Shown one piece after another: positions 52,601 to 62,039 of a DNA stretch of 64,000 nt (position 1 is its first letter; each line of letters begins with the position of its first letter). The position numbers and the translations under genes were made by a program. The stretch is from Chlorophyllum brunneum (taxonomy: Eukaryota; Basidiomycota; Agaricomycetes; Agaricales; Agaricaceae), in NCBI GenBank assembly GCA_963576785.1, contig OY756139.1:2046001-2110000 (forward strand). The letters are read 5' to 3'. Under the pieces are notes generated by a model. The model had not been told where the DNA came from. It made no database searches and saw nothing but the letters and a program-made list of their open reading frames with translations.

Positions 52601-54226
52601 TATTTCCTCCGGAGGAGGAAGGTAGTATGGCCAAACCTCTCCGGGTTCAAGCGAGTCGCCCCAGGCGACAGAGTCCATGCTTGGGATCTTTACCACATGA
52701 TGCATAACCAAATTGAGTTTATTCCCAAATTTGGGAGAAATCAATAAGGCGTAAGGCGAATCATGAGGTAAAAGAAAAGCGAAATGGACGCGGGTCGCGT
52801 TAATATTGGGGTTACTGTTTTTAGTGAACCATTTACTCACCCTCGTGTGTCCCTCACAGGTACAACCTGGGGGGTGACCAGAAGGAACCGAAGGTGCACT
52901 GGGTGGTGTCACCGATCGTCCTTTCGGGGCGCGGGGGTGAGAGACCTCGTGCATCCGTCGATCGTAATGATCGAGGGCACATTTCTTTGCCATTTGCATG
53001 GGCGAAGGACCAGTGACGCGGTCGCGCCAGGTGGTCACCTGTTGGATCCGCAGTGAGTTTTCGAGTAAGGCGGTGAAACATAAGTTTCGTGCTTCAGCAT
53101 ACACCTTTTTCTCGAGCTCAGCATGAGCATTCTCTCGTGCCTGCTGGACCTTCTTGGGATTAACCCAAGTAAGAGGTTTTGGTCTCTCACTCACTAGTAC
53201 ACGAGTGGTCGGAGGAGCGGGAGTAGGAACGGGTCGAGGCGCATCCATGCGCCTCATTAGGTCGAAGGGGGTCATCCCCAGACCAGTGAAACAACAGACC
53301 GCCGGTTCCGTGGCAGTGGCGAAGCCCGCCATGGCTTCCGCCATGTGGGCCTGGGGTTTACCCTGGCACTTCTTGGGCTTCTTCTTCTTCTTCTGGACGT
53401 TAATCCAGGTAGGAGAAGGGGGAGAAGGCTGAGGGGGCTGCCCACTCAGATTGGCAGGGTGGCGAGGACCTCTCGCAGGCTGGGCCCTGGTATCACCTCC
53501 AGGGTAGAAGCGGTTCCAGGGTGGTCCAGGGCGAGTCCTGGGGATATTGCCCTGAGGGTGAGTTTGGTAGTTGGCAGTGGCTACGAAGGAGGCTTGTGGG
53601 TTAGACATGTTAGGTCTTGACCCTTCACATCTTGACCACTCCGCATTTATAGTCTGCTGAACTACCTCCCAGGTCATATCTACAACATCGTGATTATTTG
53701 CCAATGTTGTTTGTGCCACAGCATTCCAATCCAGTGGTAATGCGTTCAAAGCGATCATCGCGCCAAGAACTTCTGGCAATTTTACCTTAGCTGTTTCTAA
53801 TTGAGAAGCCATTGTTCTCAATTCAGCTAGATCCATTGCTGGATCTTGATTCCCTGAAATGCACTTTCGCAACATTCTTTGGAGAATTGAATACACCGCG
53901 GCAGGGGAAGGTGTCCCAAAGCGGGTTTTCAAATCAGTCCAGAGGAATCCAGGAGCATCATGCCCATGGAGTAACAGGGAATCAGGTAAGGTGCCATTAA
54001 TAACAGCCAATGCCTGACCTCTCAATTGTTCTCTCCTTCTATCCTCCTCCGTTAAGGTGGTAGGATTGGCAGGAGAGAGATCCTGGTCTGTTACAGTCCA
54101 TCCGGACTGGTCAGAACCAGTGACAGAAATGAGGGTTAGGGCATCCTGAAGCCTTCTAGACCAGAACGCATAGTTCTTAGGCCCATTGAGCTTAGGTAAA
54201 CCAGCGACGATATTATTGGTAGACAT
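49514..54226 (-). CDS. Copia gag-protease-integrase polyprotein, 1570 aa, lacking RT
   Basis: Order by residue: gag (about 1-230; KLNGPKNYAFWSRRLQDAL), a long spacer (about 235-780), protease (WLLDSGASCHYTP, about 785), pre-integrase zinc region (HARLGHP, CDGCAKGK, about 940-970) and integrase with D (IHSDLVELP, about 1000), D (CTDRGGEYA, about 1063) and E (NGRAEHLNRT, about 1097). The frame then ends at the first conserved RT residues (WWKACLEELNSLKDK), after which a deletion joins to RNase H sequence out of frame. No CCHC knuckle is seen in gag. No stop in 4.7 kb. It would make particles and integrase but needs RT from elsewhere. Confidence 0.9.
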   Translation of the reverse strand: MSTNNIVAGLPKLNGPKNYAFWSRRLQDALTLISVTGSDQSGWTVTDQDLSPANPTTLTEEDRRREQLRGQALAVINGTLPDSLLLHGHDAPGFLWTDLKTRFGTPSPAAVYSILQRMLRKCISGNQDPAMDLAELRTMASQLETAKVKLPEVLGAMIALNALPLDWNAVAQTTLANNHDVVDMTWEVVQQTINAEWSRCEGSRPNMSNPQASFVATANYQTHPQGNIPRTRPGPPWNRFYPGGDTRAQPARGPRHPANLSGQPPQPSPPSPTWINVQKKKKKPKKCQGKPQAHMAEAMAGFATATEPAVCCFTGLGMTPFDLMRRMDAPRPVPTPAPPTTRVLVSERPKPLTWVNPKKVQQARENAHAELEKKVYAEARNLCFTALLENSLRIQQVTTWRDRVTGPSPMQMAKKCALDHYDRRMHEVSHPRAPKGRSVTPPSAPSVPSGHPPGCTCEGHTRVSKWFTKNSNPNINATRVHFAFLLPHDSPYALLISPKFGNKLNLVMHHVVKIPSMDSVAWGDSLEPGEVWPYYLPPPEEIVAPAVRTYEEEFPPLPRASPPTERFQSKRYSLTQKNKTADRRPATLSVLVDEAFKRLESKKEVDDLMALAQDVAYDIRDPRNPANIAGPSSGPLPKSLKSEYFASAPQSEVSLGLSSTDYGSDFKKKGGAGYVINSISDTLTNPDTQSCHQYANRPSSQEEGQGQRERTSGTGHVTTLSGSLGSHNNVVSSCESMNEKCFNTSQFSCFSTRIPDQYLRVPDQFRSRSRSNDQSITLLEEYSDVWLLDSGASCHYTPYAEDFINFEELEVSIPIKTVGAQSPYLNAVGLGAVMLKHRVYNGKTDSIQLTQILIYPVFLLKGTSERLMSVGQLCQDGKTVRTDANESVVVDSEGNAILQAYPSASHNTTLHFVNTKIVHSEQAAMTADPIVGYKVVHARLGHPSNHIFNHFEKNMIGFTPVRIPEQKPVCDGCAKGKMHQKPFRENPIRAKRPFERIHSDLVELPILSYHKFKWVMTIMDDFSSHGWIRFLHKKSEAAEEMKNFIALIQTQYETKLKYLCTDRGGEYATDELQSHLRSLGIIHETSAPHIHQQNGRAEHLNRTLMDKAEAMRHHACIPDGWWEFSIDHAIHIYNKTPVSRLMWKTPYEVLNQKIPDISKERVFGCGAYVFLPKEIRDNKLTAKSELMIFLGWTSDRKNYRFMRHLNGNVIYTSPTAVFSEEHFPKCVGKKREERMNQPSSSTSRSTPSEVIVFHAPDPSTGLPIDKLPSPIPRTSTGSSPEDRTYRSVHGRIPTPFPEPKKNKGKGKAPNIDTDVQEEWDGIVQNILFPPREAQTPEDDDSDGLSYADPPNHPKGSNHPPSQRDDPDVQPFIPYTPVEDDWDAGPSVPRGHSDQIPVPEIPQRLQRTRKVPERPGNFYGSTKHPTKILQDYEMFQPPKSKLTSSTSRLVRQIRSEASKPGIIDRRSQHEVSTLEDLCREGGVGMIDYLCAQKIESPLVPISFKDLNRLPSEEKSKWWKACLEELNSLKDKVGNRKLLHYLPLKLSIWLCQIAVDNLFGLSICWKKLVSDH

Positions 54227-54372
54227 AATATCTTCGTCGAGTGTATTTCTTTCTAGAAGAAAATTCTCGTATCAGCAATGATCAAATACTAGGATAACTC
54301 TGTCAGGTAAAGCCCTATCATCCTATCTCGGTTAGAGGGGATGATAATGGTTTAACCATCAGTAAGGCTACC

Positions 54373-54385
54373 GGGGCCCATAACC
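54373..54385 (-). promoter_or_regulatory. Copia primer-binding site, probably internal (half) initiator tRNA-Met
   Basis: Plus strand GGGGCCCATAACC next to the 5' LTR. It matches the initiator tRNA-Met anticodon arm (GGGCTCATAACC in yeast) at 11 of 12 bases, so the primer would be a tRNA fragment ending at the anticodon loop, as in Drosophila copia and Ty5. Confidence 0.55.
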
Positions 54386-54957
54386 TGTTGAGGAAACGAC
54401 CGTAACGAGTTGTTTGCTGGGGGCAGCAGTAAACGCAGTGGGAGAGAACGTAGGGTCTACTCACCAAGATAATAAGCTTCTATCTGATACCTGTAGTAAG
54501 GTAATTTGGATAGACAGATATTATTGATAAAACGGTTAACGTCAGTTAAGTAGAGGTCAAAGTCGATAAGATCGATTGAGGTGTTGTACTCAAAGAGATA
54601 GGCAATGATGAAGAAGTTATTCTTTTGAACAAGATGCAGAACTTAGGTCTGCTACATGGGGTTTATATACATATTGTAACATAGACGAGTCATACTACAT
54701 AAAATACTAGCATTGCATGGATTGTTCCTTATGACTCCCTTTAACTGCGGCGTAGTGCCTGCGGAGTACTGTGGAACGTAGTATCTAGTCATTGGTACTA
54801 TGTAGAATAATCTATCAAGTACTTATGACTCTCATCGTATGCAGAGCAACTCATAGGAAGTTACTACGGAATGAAGTTACTAGAAAGTAACGGATCAGTC
54901 TATTATTATCATAATGACTTCATAGTCTATTTCTAGAATATGTCCGAAACTTCAACA
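54386..54957 (-). repeat. Copia LTR (5' LTR)
   Basis: 572 bp, same ends as the left LTR. On the minus strand this is the upstream LTR and would carry the promoter. Confidence 0.95.
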
Positions 54958-55040
54958 CTTGTATCCTTTTGTATATATGTACATGCAGACTGTATTCAAG
55001 CACTACTATATAAATTGTTGACTAAAAATAAAAATAAAAA
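54958..55040 (+). mobile_element. LINE A 3' tail, distal end
   Basis: Resumes the LINE 3' UTR cut at 48667. Ends CAAGCACTACTATATAAATT and an A-rich tail (55024-55040). Confidence 0.85.
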
Positions 55041-55042
55041 GT

Positions 55043-55852
55043 AGCAGACAGACTATCCGACTTACTGATAAAGAGGTTAGTTGGTTTGGTAATAAGTGGA
55101 GTAGCTGTGAGAGTCAAGTAGAGCAAGGATAGAAATTAAGTAGATTGTCTAAAGAATAAATGGAATATATGCTGCTTTATATACTAATGTCTGGGATGTA
55201 AAATCCTAAGACCTATAAGTAATAACTATACATAATGAGTCAGTAATAACTACAGAGTGCCTTAGAACACTATAATTGCTCAGTGGTGTCCAATAGCATA
55301 ATTGGGGTGACAGTGATCAGTCAGCTCATGAAATACATGAGAAAATGGTGCATAATGTGAGTCAGAGGGCATAGCCTCAATGACAAATATTAAGAGGAAA
55401 TATTACTAATCTACTGAAGAGCTAGTCACATGGAATACAGCTTAGAAAGCACAAATAACTACATAGTGAGTTATAAAGCTGTGTGTATATAAGCAACACA
55501 TATAGCATATGTGTTATCTACTTGTCCAATAACAATAAGAGAGCCTATTGCTCTATACATTAATAAATGCAGTATGTACTGCAAGGTAGCATAGCTTGGC
55601 TACACTATGTAGTGAACATGTTGGTTCAATATCAATGATCCATTTCAGGTTACAAATAACTGATCATGAGTAATTGATTGATTTACTACCAATGGGTTGG
55701 GGCAATCAGATCTCAACACTGACATCTGATTATATCTATATTCTTTACATATCTGTAATCATACATATGAATTTTGGATATCAAAGATACATAGTTTACA
55801 TCTGCATATTTACAATGGCTGCTATTCAGAATAGAATTCTACTAGAAGGATT
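55043..55852. other. AT-rich intergenic stretch, no gene
   Basis: No reading frame or known repeat. A TATATA-type motif on the minus strand (CTTTATATACTAAT near 55178) and an inverted repeat AACACATA-TAGCA-TATGTGTT (about 55496-55516) suggest a decayed LTR. It marks the border between transposons and genes. Confidence 0.4.
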
Positions 55853-55921
55853 GTGGATGCCCCTAACATTTTTGGTCCTGCTGTTTATGGCACTGAGGCC
55901 TTCAACGTAGGTCACGTGGTA

Positions 55922-56746
55922 ATGCGGGTGGAAGTTGAAAGAGCAAAGGTTGTTGTGGTCACTGATGGCCTGCAGCAATCCATGACTATCTGGTCTGTAG
56001 ACAACCATGTCCGTCACCCCTGGTTCGACGGTCAAGCAAAAAAACGCAAGCACACGTTCCGTGATCGTAGACGCTCGACAAGTTCGGATGAATCTGACAC
56101 AGCGGAATTACACCCCGCCAAACGGCGACGATGCAGCATATTGGAGCAAGGACTCGCAGATCTCTCCCTCCAACACAACTTGGCGAAAACTCAGACGTCG
56201 CTTGGAGATGAAGACAGTTGTATAGGGGCACGAGAACCTACAGTCGTGGAGCTGTTGCACGAAGAGGAAGCGATGGACGCGGACGAAGGAGTAGGCGACT
56301 GTAGGTCACCCAAGGTGCTCACGCTGTTGCCTAGCTCCATAGAGGAGCCAGAACAGGACATACCAGAAGTGCAGATGAAGACGTCGTCCTGGTACGAACT
56401 TGGCCCCGATCGTCAGTTTTTTTTTGGTTGATTATAGAACTTTACTAACAGACTGCTCTCAGGAATCGTAATCACTGACCTTGATTTGTTCGAGCTGGAG
56501 GACGACAGCGTAGGTGGTAGTGGGAATACTGGTGTCACTATTAACGCAAGCTTTTTGGAACATATCAAGAAACGGGAGCCACCTGTGCCACGCGAGCTTT
56601 TGGCATCGCCGACAAGCCAGGCGCTTGTCCTCTTCCGCCCCCCACCGCCTCTGGTTGTAAGTCCAAAGGAGATGCAAGAGGAGGACAGGGTTGCGGTGGA
56701 GGCGAGAGAAGCAATGGAGGTGGAACCGATGGAGATTGAAACTTGA
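55922..56746 (+). CDS. Conserved-looking nuclear-type protein, unknown function
   Basis: Two exons: up to 56411, intron 56412-56462 (GTCAGT...CTCAG), then to the TGA at 56744-56746. The first ATG in frame is at 55922 (MRVEVERAKVVVVTDGLQQS). The open frame runs upstream to 55853 (DAPNIFGPAVYGTEAFNVGH), preceded by GTG where an ATG might have been, so the true start may be lost, altered or in an earlier exon. Basic clusters KKRKHTFRDRRR and AKRRRC look like nuclear localisation signals. The C-terminus is acidic and Pro-rich. No domain is named with confidence. Confidence 0.65.
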
Positions 56747-56849
56747 GAACGAGATACTACATGATATTCTTTACTGCACTTTACATCCGACAGACGATTG
56801 AAACGGTAGATAATTTTGTATAAATTAGTGGCAAAGGAAGAAAAAGGAA

Positions 56850-58068
56850 TCAAGATGGGCCAGCGCCAAACTGAATCATTTCCTCCGTCCTCCTTTGCAT
56901 TTCTGGGTTAGCGCTGGGGGCAACGACATCTGAATTGTACATGTACGCGTTGATATTTGAATGATGGTGCCTAGCATGAGCATGGGGGTGAGGGACATGG
57001 TGCATCTGTACGGAATAGGGTGAAGTGAGAGTGACGGGAGTGCCCTTGTCCTGGGGTTGCTGCTGCTGTTGCGACGACTGCTGGTGGTGGGAAGGTTGTT
57101 GAGCACGAGATTGGGGATAGATGGAAGCGGGGGATGGTGTCGGGCGGGACTGGGGAAGTGGAGCAGGTCCAGGAGTAGACACAGGAGGGGGTGGCTGGGG
57201 TTGAGACTGGGGAGATGGCTGGGACAGATGGTGGGAGTGGGAAGGCGGAAGGGGCAGGTGAGGGCGGTAGGCCATGTTGATGATGCCCATGGAGTCTGGC
57301 GGCGGATGATGGGGCATAAAGACATCTGGATCTGGAGCAGGGCTCGCGGACGAGTCGTCCGGCTTTGAGTCGTCGTCGGGGTCATCCTCGGGGTCAGGAT
57401 CTACGGTTGGGTTGTTGGATGGAGGAGGATCGTCCTGGGCGGCCTGCTTTTGAGCGGCGATCTCGTCAGCGGTAAGAAAGCGGCCACCAGGACCCCTTGG
57501 ACGACGCATGGCATGTTTGTGGCGGGACTCATGGAGATACGGCTGGGGAGAGGGGGACGTGAGAGTGTGAGAGTATGAGAGGGAGGCTGCTCACCTTGCG
57601 CTGGCGGGAGAGGCGATGGACCTCTTCAAGCCGGGTGCGGGCTACTCTGCGCTTGAGGATGCGAAAGTATTGTTTTGCGTTGACATAGAGAGGCTCGTCG
57701 TCGATGTTTGAGAGATCGAGGGGGCGTTCGGAGGACTGGGGCTGCTGAGCTGAGGGCTGTTGCTGCTGCTGGGGGGGCGGGGACGGGGCAGCGGGGGTGG
57801 ACTGGGACTGCTGGTGCTGGTGGGCAAAGATGTCCTGGTTGTTGTAGAGGTGGAAGTGGTCTGGTTCTCTGAAGAAGGGACGGAAGAGCTGGTCGTTTTG
57901 GGAGATGTTGTGGAGGTGTTCGAGCTGGTGGTGGTGGTGGATGTCGTGGTGGATGTCGTGGAGGTGGTTGTGGAGGTGGATGTGCGGCTGTTGGTGCAGG
58001 TTGTGCTGGACGGCGTGCTGCTGCTGGACAGCGACGTCGTGGAGGACTGCTTCGTCCATTGCCCCCAT
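56850..58068 (-). CDS. HAP2: CCAAT-binding transcription factor subunit HAP2 / NF-YA
   Basis: Two exons (58068-57595, 57542-56850; intron of 52 bases, GTGAGC...CCCCAG), 388 residues. The NF-YA core is split by the intron: [20 protein letters not shown] (subunit association helix), then [31 protein letters not shown] (DNA contact). With HAP3 and HAP5 it binds CCAAT boxes in the nucleus and controls respiration and iron genes in fungi. The usual His in KQYHRIL is Phe here. The N-terminus is very rich in His and Gln, and the C-terminus in Pro, Gln and His, as in activation regions. Divergent from the Tho1-like gene. Confidence 0.92.
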
Positions 58069-58117
58069 TAGCCCGCCCGGCCCCCATTATCTACCCCAGT
58101 CACACCGTCACGTCACC
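58069..58117. promoter_or_regulatory. Very short divergent promoter between HAP2 and the Tho1-like gene
   Basis: Only 49 bases separate the two start codons. The stretch is C-rich and has no TATA box. No clear CCAAT (or ATTGG) for autoregulation lies in it, although CCATTGCC occurs inside the HAP2 start. Confidence 0.5.
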
Positions 58118-58705
58118 ATGCCCGACCTCCTCTCCCTCAAGGTCGCCGACCTCAAGCGCATCCTCGCCGCTGCAAACGTCCGCGCCCCTGCCCGCGCGAC
58201 AAAGGCCGACCTCGTCGCCCGCATCCACGGCAGCACCGATGCCCAGAACGCCTACCGCGCCCTCTTCCTGCCCCCAGACACCGACCCAGTCCCGTCTCCA
58301 TCACCACCTCCTCCCCAACCCCCGCCCCCTCCTCCCCAGCAGCCAGAAAACCCCCTCTCCCCCGAAGAGCTAGAGCTCGAAAAACGCAAAGCCAGAGCTG
58401 CCCGCTTCGGCATTCCTCTCGTAGAGCCCGCCCCTCCAGGCGTTCGTCTCCTCCCACCCTCCCAGTCCCACCTAATCTCCCCCTCTAGGACCAGGAAAAA
58501 CTCAAAGCTCGCGCAAAGCGCTTCGGTATAGACTCTGCCGCCGACACCAAGAAACGCTCGGCCCCAGGCGCTGCAGTCGACCCGGAGGAACTCGAAAAAC
58601 GGAAAAAGCGTGCCGAACGCTTCAGCACCAAACCACCTGTCCGTCTCTCTCATATCCCTCACTCTCACCGCTCACTCTCCTCCTACCCAGGGCACCTCTC
58701 CCTAG
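58118..58705 (+). CDS. THO1: SAP-domain mRNP protein, Tho1/SARNP-like
   Basis: Three exons (58118-58441, 58489-58638, 58691-58705), 162 residues. The N-terminal SAP motif is LSLKVADLKRILAAANVRAP, then ATKADLVARI, a DNA/RNA-binding helix pair. After a Pro-rich linker come two repeats of the Tho1 type (EKRKARAARFGI, EKLKARAKRFGI) and a third (EKRKKRAERF), which in this family contact the DEAD-box helicase Sub2/UAP56 and RNA during mRNA export. Introns of 47 and 52 bases restore the frame and give a stop right after the third exon starts. Shares a promoter region with HAP2. Confidence 0.85.
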
Positions 58706-58842
58706 CCACTCTCCCCCACTGTACCAAAGCTTTCCCATACCCCCAATATACTCTCTCTTGTTCACATTCAGGGTCCTGCCCCGAAAGGGCAATACATCAT
58801 AGATACCCTATCTGAGCTCTCGGCGTTTGCTTTCACACCTTC

Positions 58843-60228
58843 ATGTCTTCCACCACCAGATATACTGATATGGGCTGGCCAGAGGAGGGCGTTCTCTGGA
58901 AGTACACCTCTCTCCCAGAACCTCTTCTCTCTTCCGAACTCACTCGCCTTTCATTTGCCAAATCCACCAGCGATACTGACTCTGTTTCCTTACAGCCCTG
59001 TCCTAATCCAGACCTTGCCAACCAGGACCGATATCTTGTCCAGGACTGGCAGCTCTCCGATGGCCTCTGGTCCTTCCGCGCCATCTTTGATGGTACTCTC
59101 TCTCTCTACGCTCCTGTCATCACTTCCTCACCCTTCATTAGGCCATGCCGGTCATGCTACCGTTGATTATGCTGTGCAAGTCCTGCCCATCCAGCTCAAA
59201 CGAAAACTCAAGTCTACTTCGTCCCGCCAACCCGATCACATATCCAAGACTCTCGTCGATACCGTTGTCGCTTTTGATGAGAGCATAGCCCAGGACTTCC
59301 TTCGCGTCGCTCCTGACGCCCAGGCCATCGCCCAAATGACAGACGACCAACTACACGCAATGGTTCATGACCTTGAGGTCTCCCAAGATCACAACGTGCT
59401 CCTAAAACGATGCATGCATGGTAGTACCGCCTTGATTACCCTTCTTGACCCACCCAAGCACAACCTTTGGGTTGCTAGCCTTGGTGACTGCCAAGCAGGT
59501 ATGTGTTCCTCCGCCACAATTTGACAATTCTCATTCTCATCTCCTCACAAGCCCTGGGACAAAAAGATAGTCTCGGAAAATGGTCCACCTCTCTTCTTAG
59601 TTCCTTCCACAACGGCCGCAACGACACCGAAGTCCAGCGCATTCGCCAGGAGCATCCAGGTGAGACTGAATGCGTTCACAATCACAGGGTTCTCGGCGCT
59701 ATTGCTGTCACCAGAGGTCAGTTACCGTTCACCATCACCTCCGTCCATCTACATCCTCAAAAAACAATCATAGCTCTCGGCGATCATGAATTTAAACTAC
59801 CCTCCGTCTATACCGATCGAGTGTTCGCGCACACCAACCCCGGTTTTTCCTTTTCGGCTACCAATCTCAAGGACTTTTTGGCGCGTAATCGAACCCCCCC
59901 TTACTTGTCTAATCGACCAGACGTCCGGCACATCAGCTTGGCTGATCGCAGCCAATATCAAGAGTCACGCTTGATCCTGTGTTCGGATGGGCTCCTCGAC
60001 CTGTACTTGGATCAATCCGAGTCCTTGACCCTGAATGAGTTACCCGAGGTTTGGCTACATGCTCTCGATAATCGTATCACTTCCTTAGACGCTGACAATA
60101 ATCTTGCCGTGGCCCTACTGCGCCATGCTCTTGGAGGAGACGATGTTGAGAAAGTATCCAGGAGTCTCACAGTAGAAATGGCACATAGGTGGATGGATGA
60201 CACAACAATACTGGTGCAAAGGATTTAG
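58843..60228 (+). CDS. PP2C-type Ser/Thr phosphatase (pyruvate dehydrogenase phosphatase-like)
   Basis: Four exons (58843-59092, 59142-59498, 59552-59716, 59774-60228), 408 residues; introns 49, 53 and 57 bases. PPM motifs in order: NQDRYLVQ, FDGHAGHATVDY (metal-binding Asp-Gly, split by intron 1), LWVASLGDCQA, VTRALGDHEFKLP (across intron 3), LILCSDGLLDLY and MDDTTILV. Metal-dependent protein phosphatase. Resemblance to the mitochondrial PDP subgroup is by general style (TALITL, the long insert with TECVHNHRVLGAI), and no clear targeting peptide is seen. Start chosen at the ATG giving MSSTTRYTDMGWPEEG. Confidence 0.88.
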
Positions 60229-60298
60229 ACTACAACGCTTTGTCATCACCACACATATAAATACTACGATCTATTAGCCACTCCCCATCCATACCGCC

Positions 60299-61824
60299 AT
60301 GACCCAGCTGGCTCCCCACAACCAAGCCCTCTACACCTGTTTGTCATGTTCGATAGCCTTCCTCTCACCAGAGGAGCAACGTAAGCCCCTCGCCACTCTC
60401 GACCCCCGCCATAATTCACAGATTCCCCTAGGTGACCACTATAAGTCTGACCACCATCGCTACAACATGAAGCGTCGTGTGGCAGGACTACCTCCCGTTA
60501 CTGCTACTGTCTTCAACCAGAAGGTTTTGGATCGCAAGGCAGAAACCGCAATTATGGTCTCTTCCAGAGGATCAACCTGCGAGGTCTGCAGGTGAGTCGT
60601 TTAGAGCCTCGGTGCTTCCGAGGTCTAATCCTTCTGCAGTAAAATATACACAACGGAAAACTCTTACCGCTCGCACCTACAATCTAAAAAGCACAAGGAG
60701 AACGAAGTCCGCACCGCTTCCAAGTCCAAGTCAACGCCCCCATCCTCGGAATCGATCCCGGGCACGGAACGGCCAGAGGAAGATATTCTGCCGAAGGAGG
60801 AACACGGTACAACCCTTGGGGACATTGAGAAGAACCTTGCATCTCTCACCGTCGATGAACAAGCAACAGAAGAAGAAATCAATCGCACCATTCACGAAAA
60901 GATTGCGGCCGCTCGAGCTCGTCTTTCCCCGTCTCACTGCCTCTTCTGCCCCCAACAATCTGCTGGCCTCGAAGACAACCTGACCCACATGTCCACCAGT
61001 CACTCTTTTTTCATTCCCGACGCCGATTACCTCACCGACATCGCAGGCCTGATCACATACCTGGGCGAAAAAATTGCCGTTGGCAATGTTTGTATCTACT
61101 GCAATGGTAAAGGGAGAGAATTTCGGACATTAGACGCAGTCCGCAAGCACATGGTCGACAAGAGCCATTGCAAAATCGCTTACGATACCGAAGCAGAACG
61201 CCTCGAGATTTCTGATTATTACGACTTCACAAGCTCGTACCTGGACGCTCAAGCCAAGAAGAAAAAGAAATCAATTGTTAACGATAATGAAGGTTGGGAA
61301 GACGTCGACGAGGATGGAGAAGTGGATGAGATTGTGGACGAGGAGGTTTCAGAGTCGGAAGAGGATAATGACGAAATCCCCGATAACCAAATCACATATG
61401 GTGACTCACATCTTGAGCTTGTACTGCCCTCTGGTGCACGTGTTGGCCATCGATCGCTGAAACGTTACTATGCTCAATCCTTCCCCGGCGCCCCCAAGGG
61501 AGGTAAAACAGAAGATCCAAATTCTGGTGCCGCTTTGGTCCGCCGATTATTGGCAGACAAGAACTCCGCTTTGGTACCTCGAAAAGCTGGTTTTGGTGCA
61601 TATGGCACCGGAACAGATGTTATCAAGGCACGAAATCGTGGTGAGGCCAGAGAGGCTGGTCGTCATGTCCGTGAATTCCGTGATCAGAAACGACGGGAAG
61701 ACTTTAGGACCAAGGTAGGATTTATTCATAACCACCAAAAGCACTATAGAGATCCCTGTACGTATTCTCCTTGTTACTTGCCATTCATTGCCACTCAGAC
61801 GTTGCATTTCCAGTGCTCCAATGA
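60299..61824 (+). CDS. REI1: Rei1-like C2H2 zinc-finger protein (60S ribosome biogenesis)
   Basis: Four exons (60299-60380, 60432-60591, 60640-61757, 61814-61824), 456 residues. Zinc fingers: CLSCSIAFLSPEEQRDHYKS, then CEVCSKIYTTENSYRSHLQS, then CLFCPQQSAGLEDNLTHMST and CIYCNGKGREFRTLDAVRKH. Typical Rei1/ZNF622 blocks follow: HYKSDHHRYNMKRRVAGLPP, LELVLPSGARVGHRSLKRYY and the C-terminus with DPLLQ, reached only by splicing a 56-base last intron. Rei1 works in the cytoplasm in the removal of Arx1 from pre-60S particles. An acidic stretch lies at about residues 290-320. Confidence 0.93.
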
Positions 61825-62039
61825 TCATTGTTTCCCTCTTGCACATTGGTACTCCCCGAACATGCATTTTTCACGGGATATGTTTACATTACGAGACCAA
61901 GTAGTAGCGATGTTTCATCGTTACGAATAGCAACTTGGGGGATCATTAATCATGAGCGGATTGATAAACTCTCAATGGGTATATAATTTATGTCTGTAAC
62001 ACGCGAAAACGATACGAGCAGGATAAGAATAATTCACGT

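Larger units (their letters stand above)
48668..54957 (-). mobile_element. Ty1/copia element, young, RT deleted
   Basis: 6290 bp on the minus strand, flanked by the 5-bp target duplication CTTGT (48663-48667 and 54958-54962). Two 572-bp LTRs start TGTTGA and end TCAACA and differ by only about seven transitions. The interior holds one 1570-codon ORF (gag-protease-integrase) and an RNase H piece, but the reverse transcriptase is missing. It is inserted in a LINE A 3' UTR. Confidence 0.95.

Noticed and set aside
53154..53620. Plus-strand open frames across the GC-rich part of the copia element
   Set aside because: They are antisense to an unbroken 1570-codon polyprotein and show no domain.
57057..58071. 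Plus-strand Gly/Val/Leu-rich frames opposite HAP2
   Set aside because: They mirror the His/Gln/Pro-rich coding strand of HAP2, which has a conserved NF-YA core.
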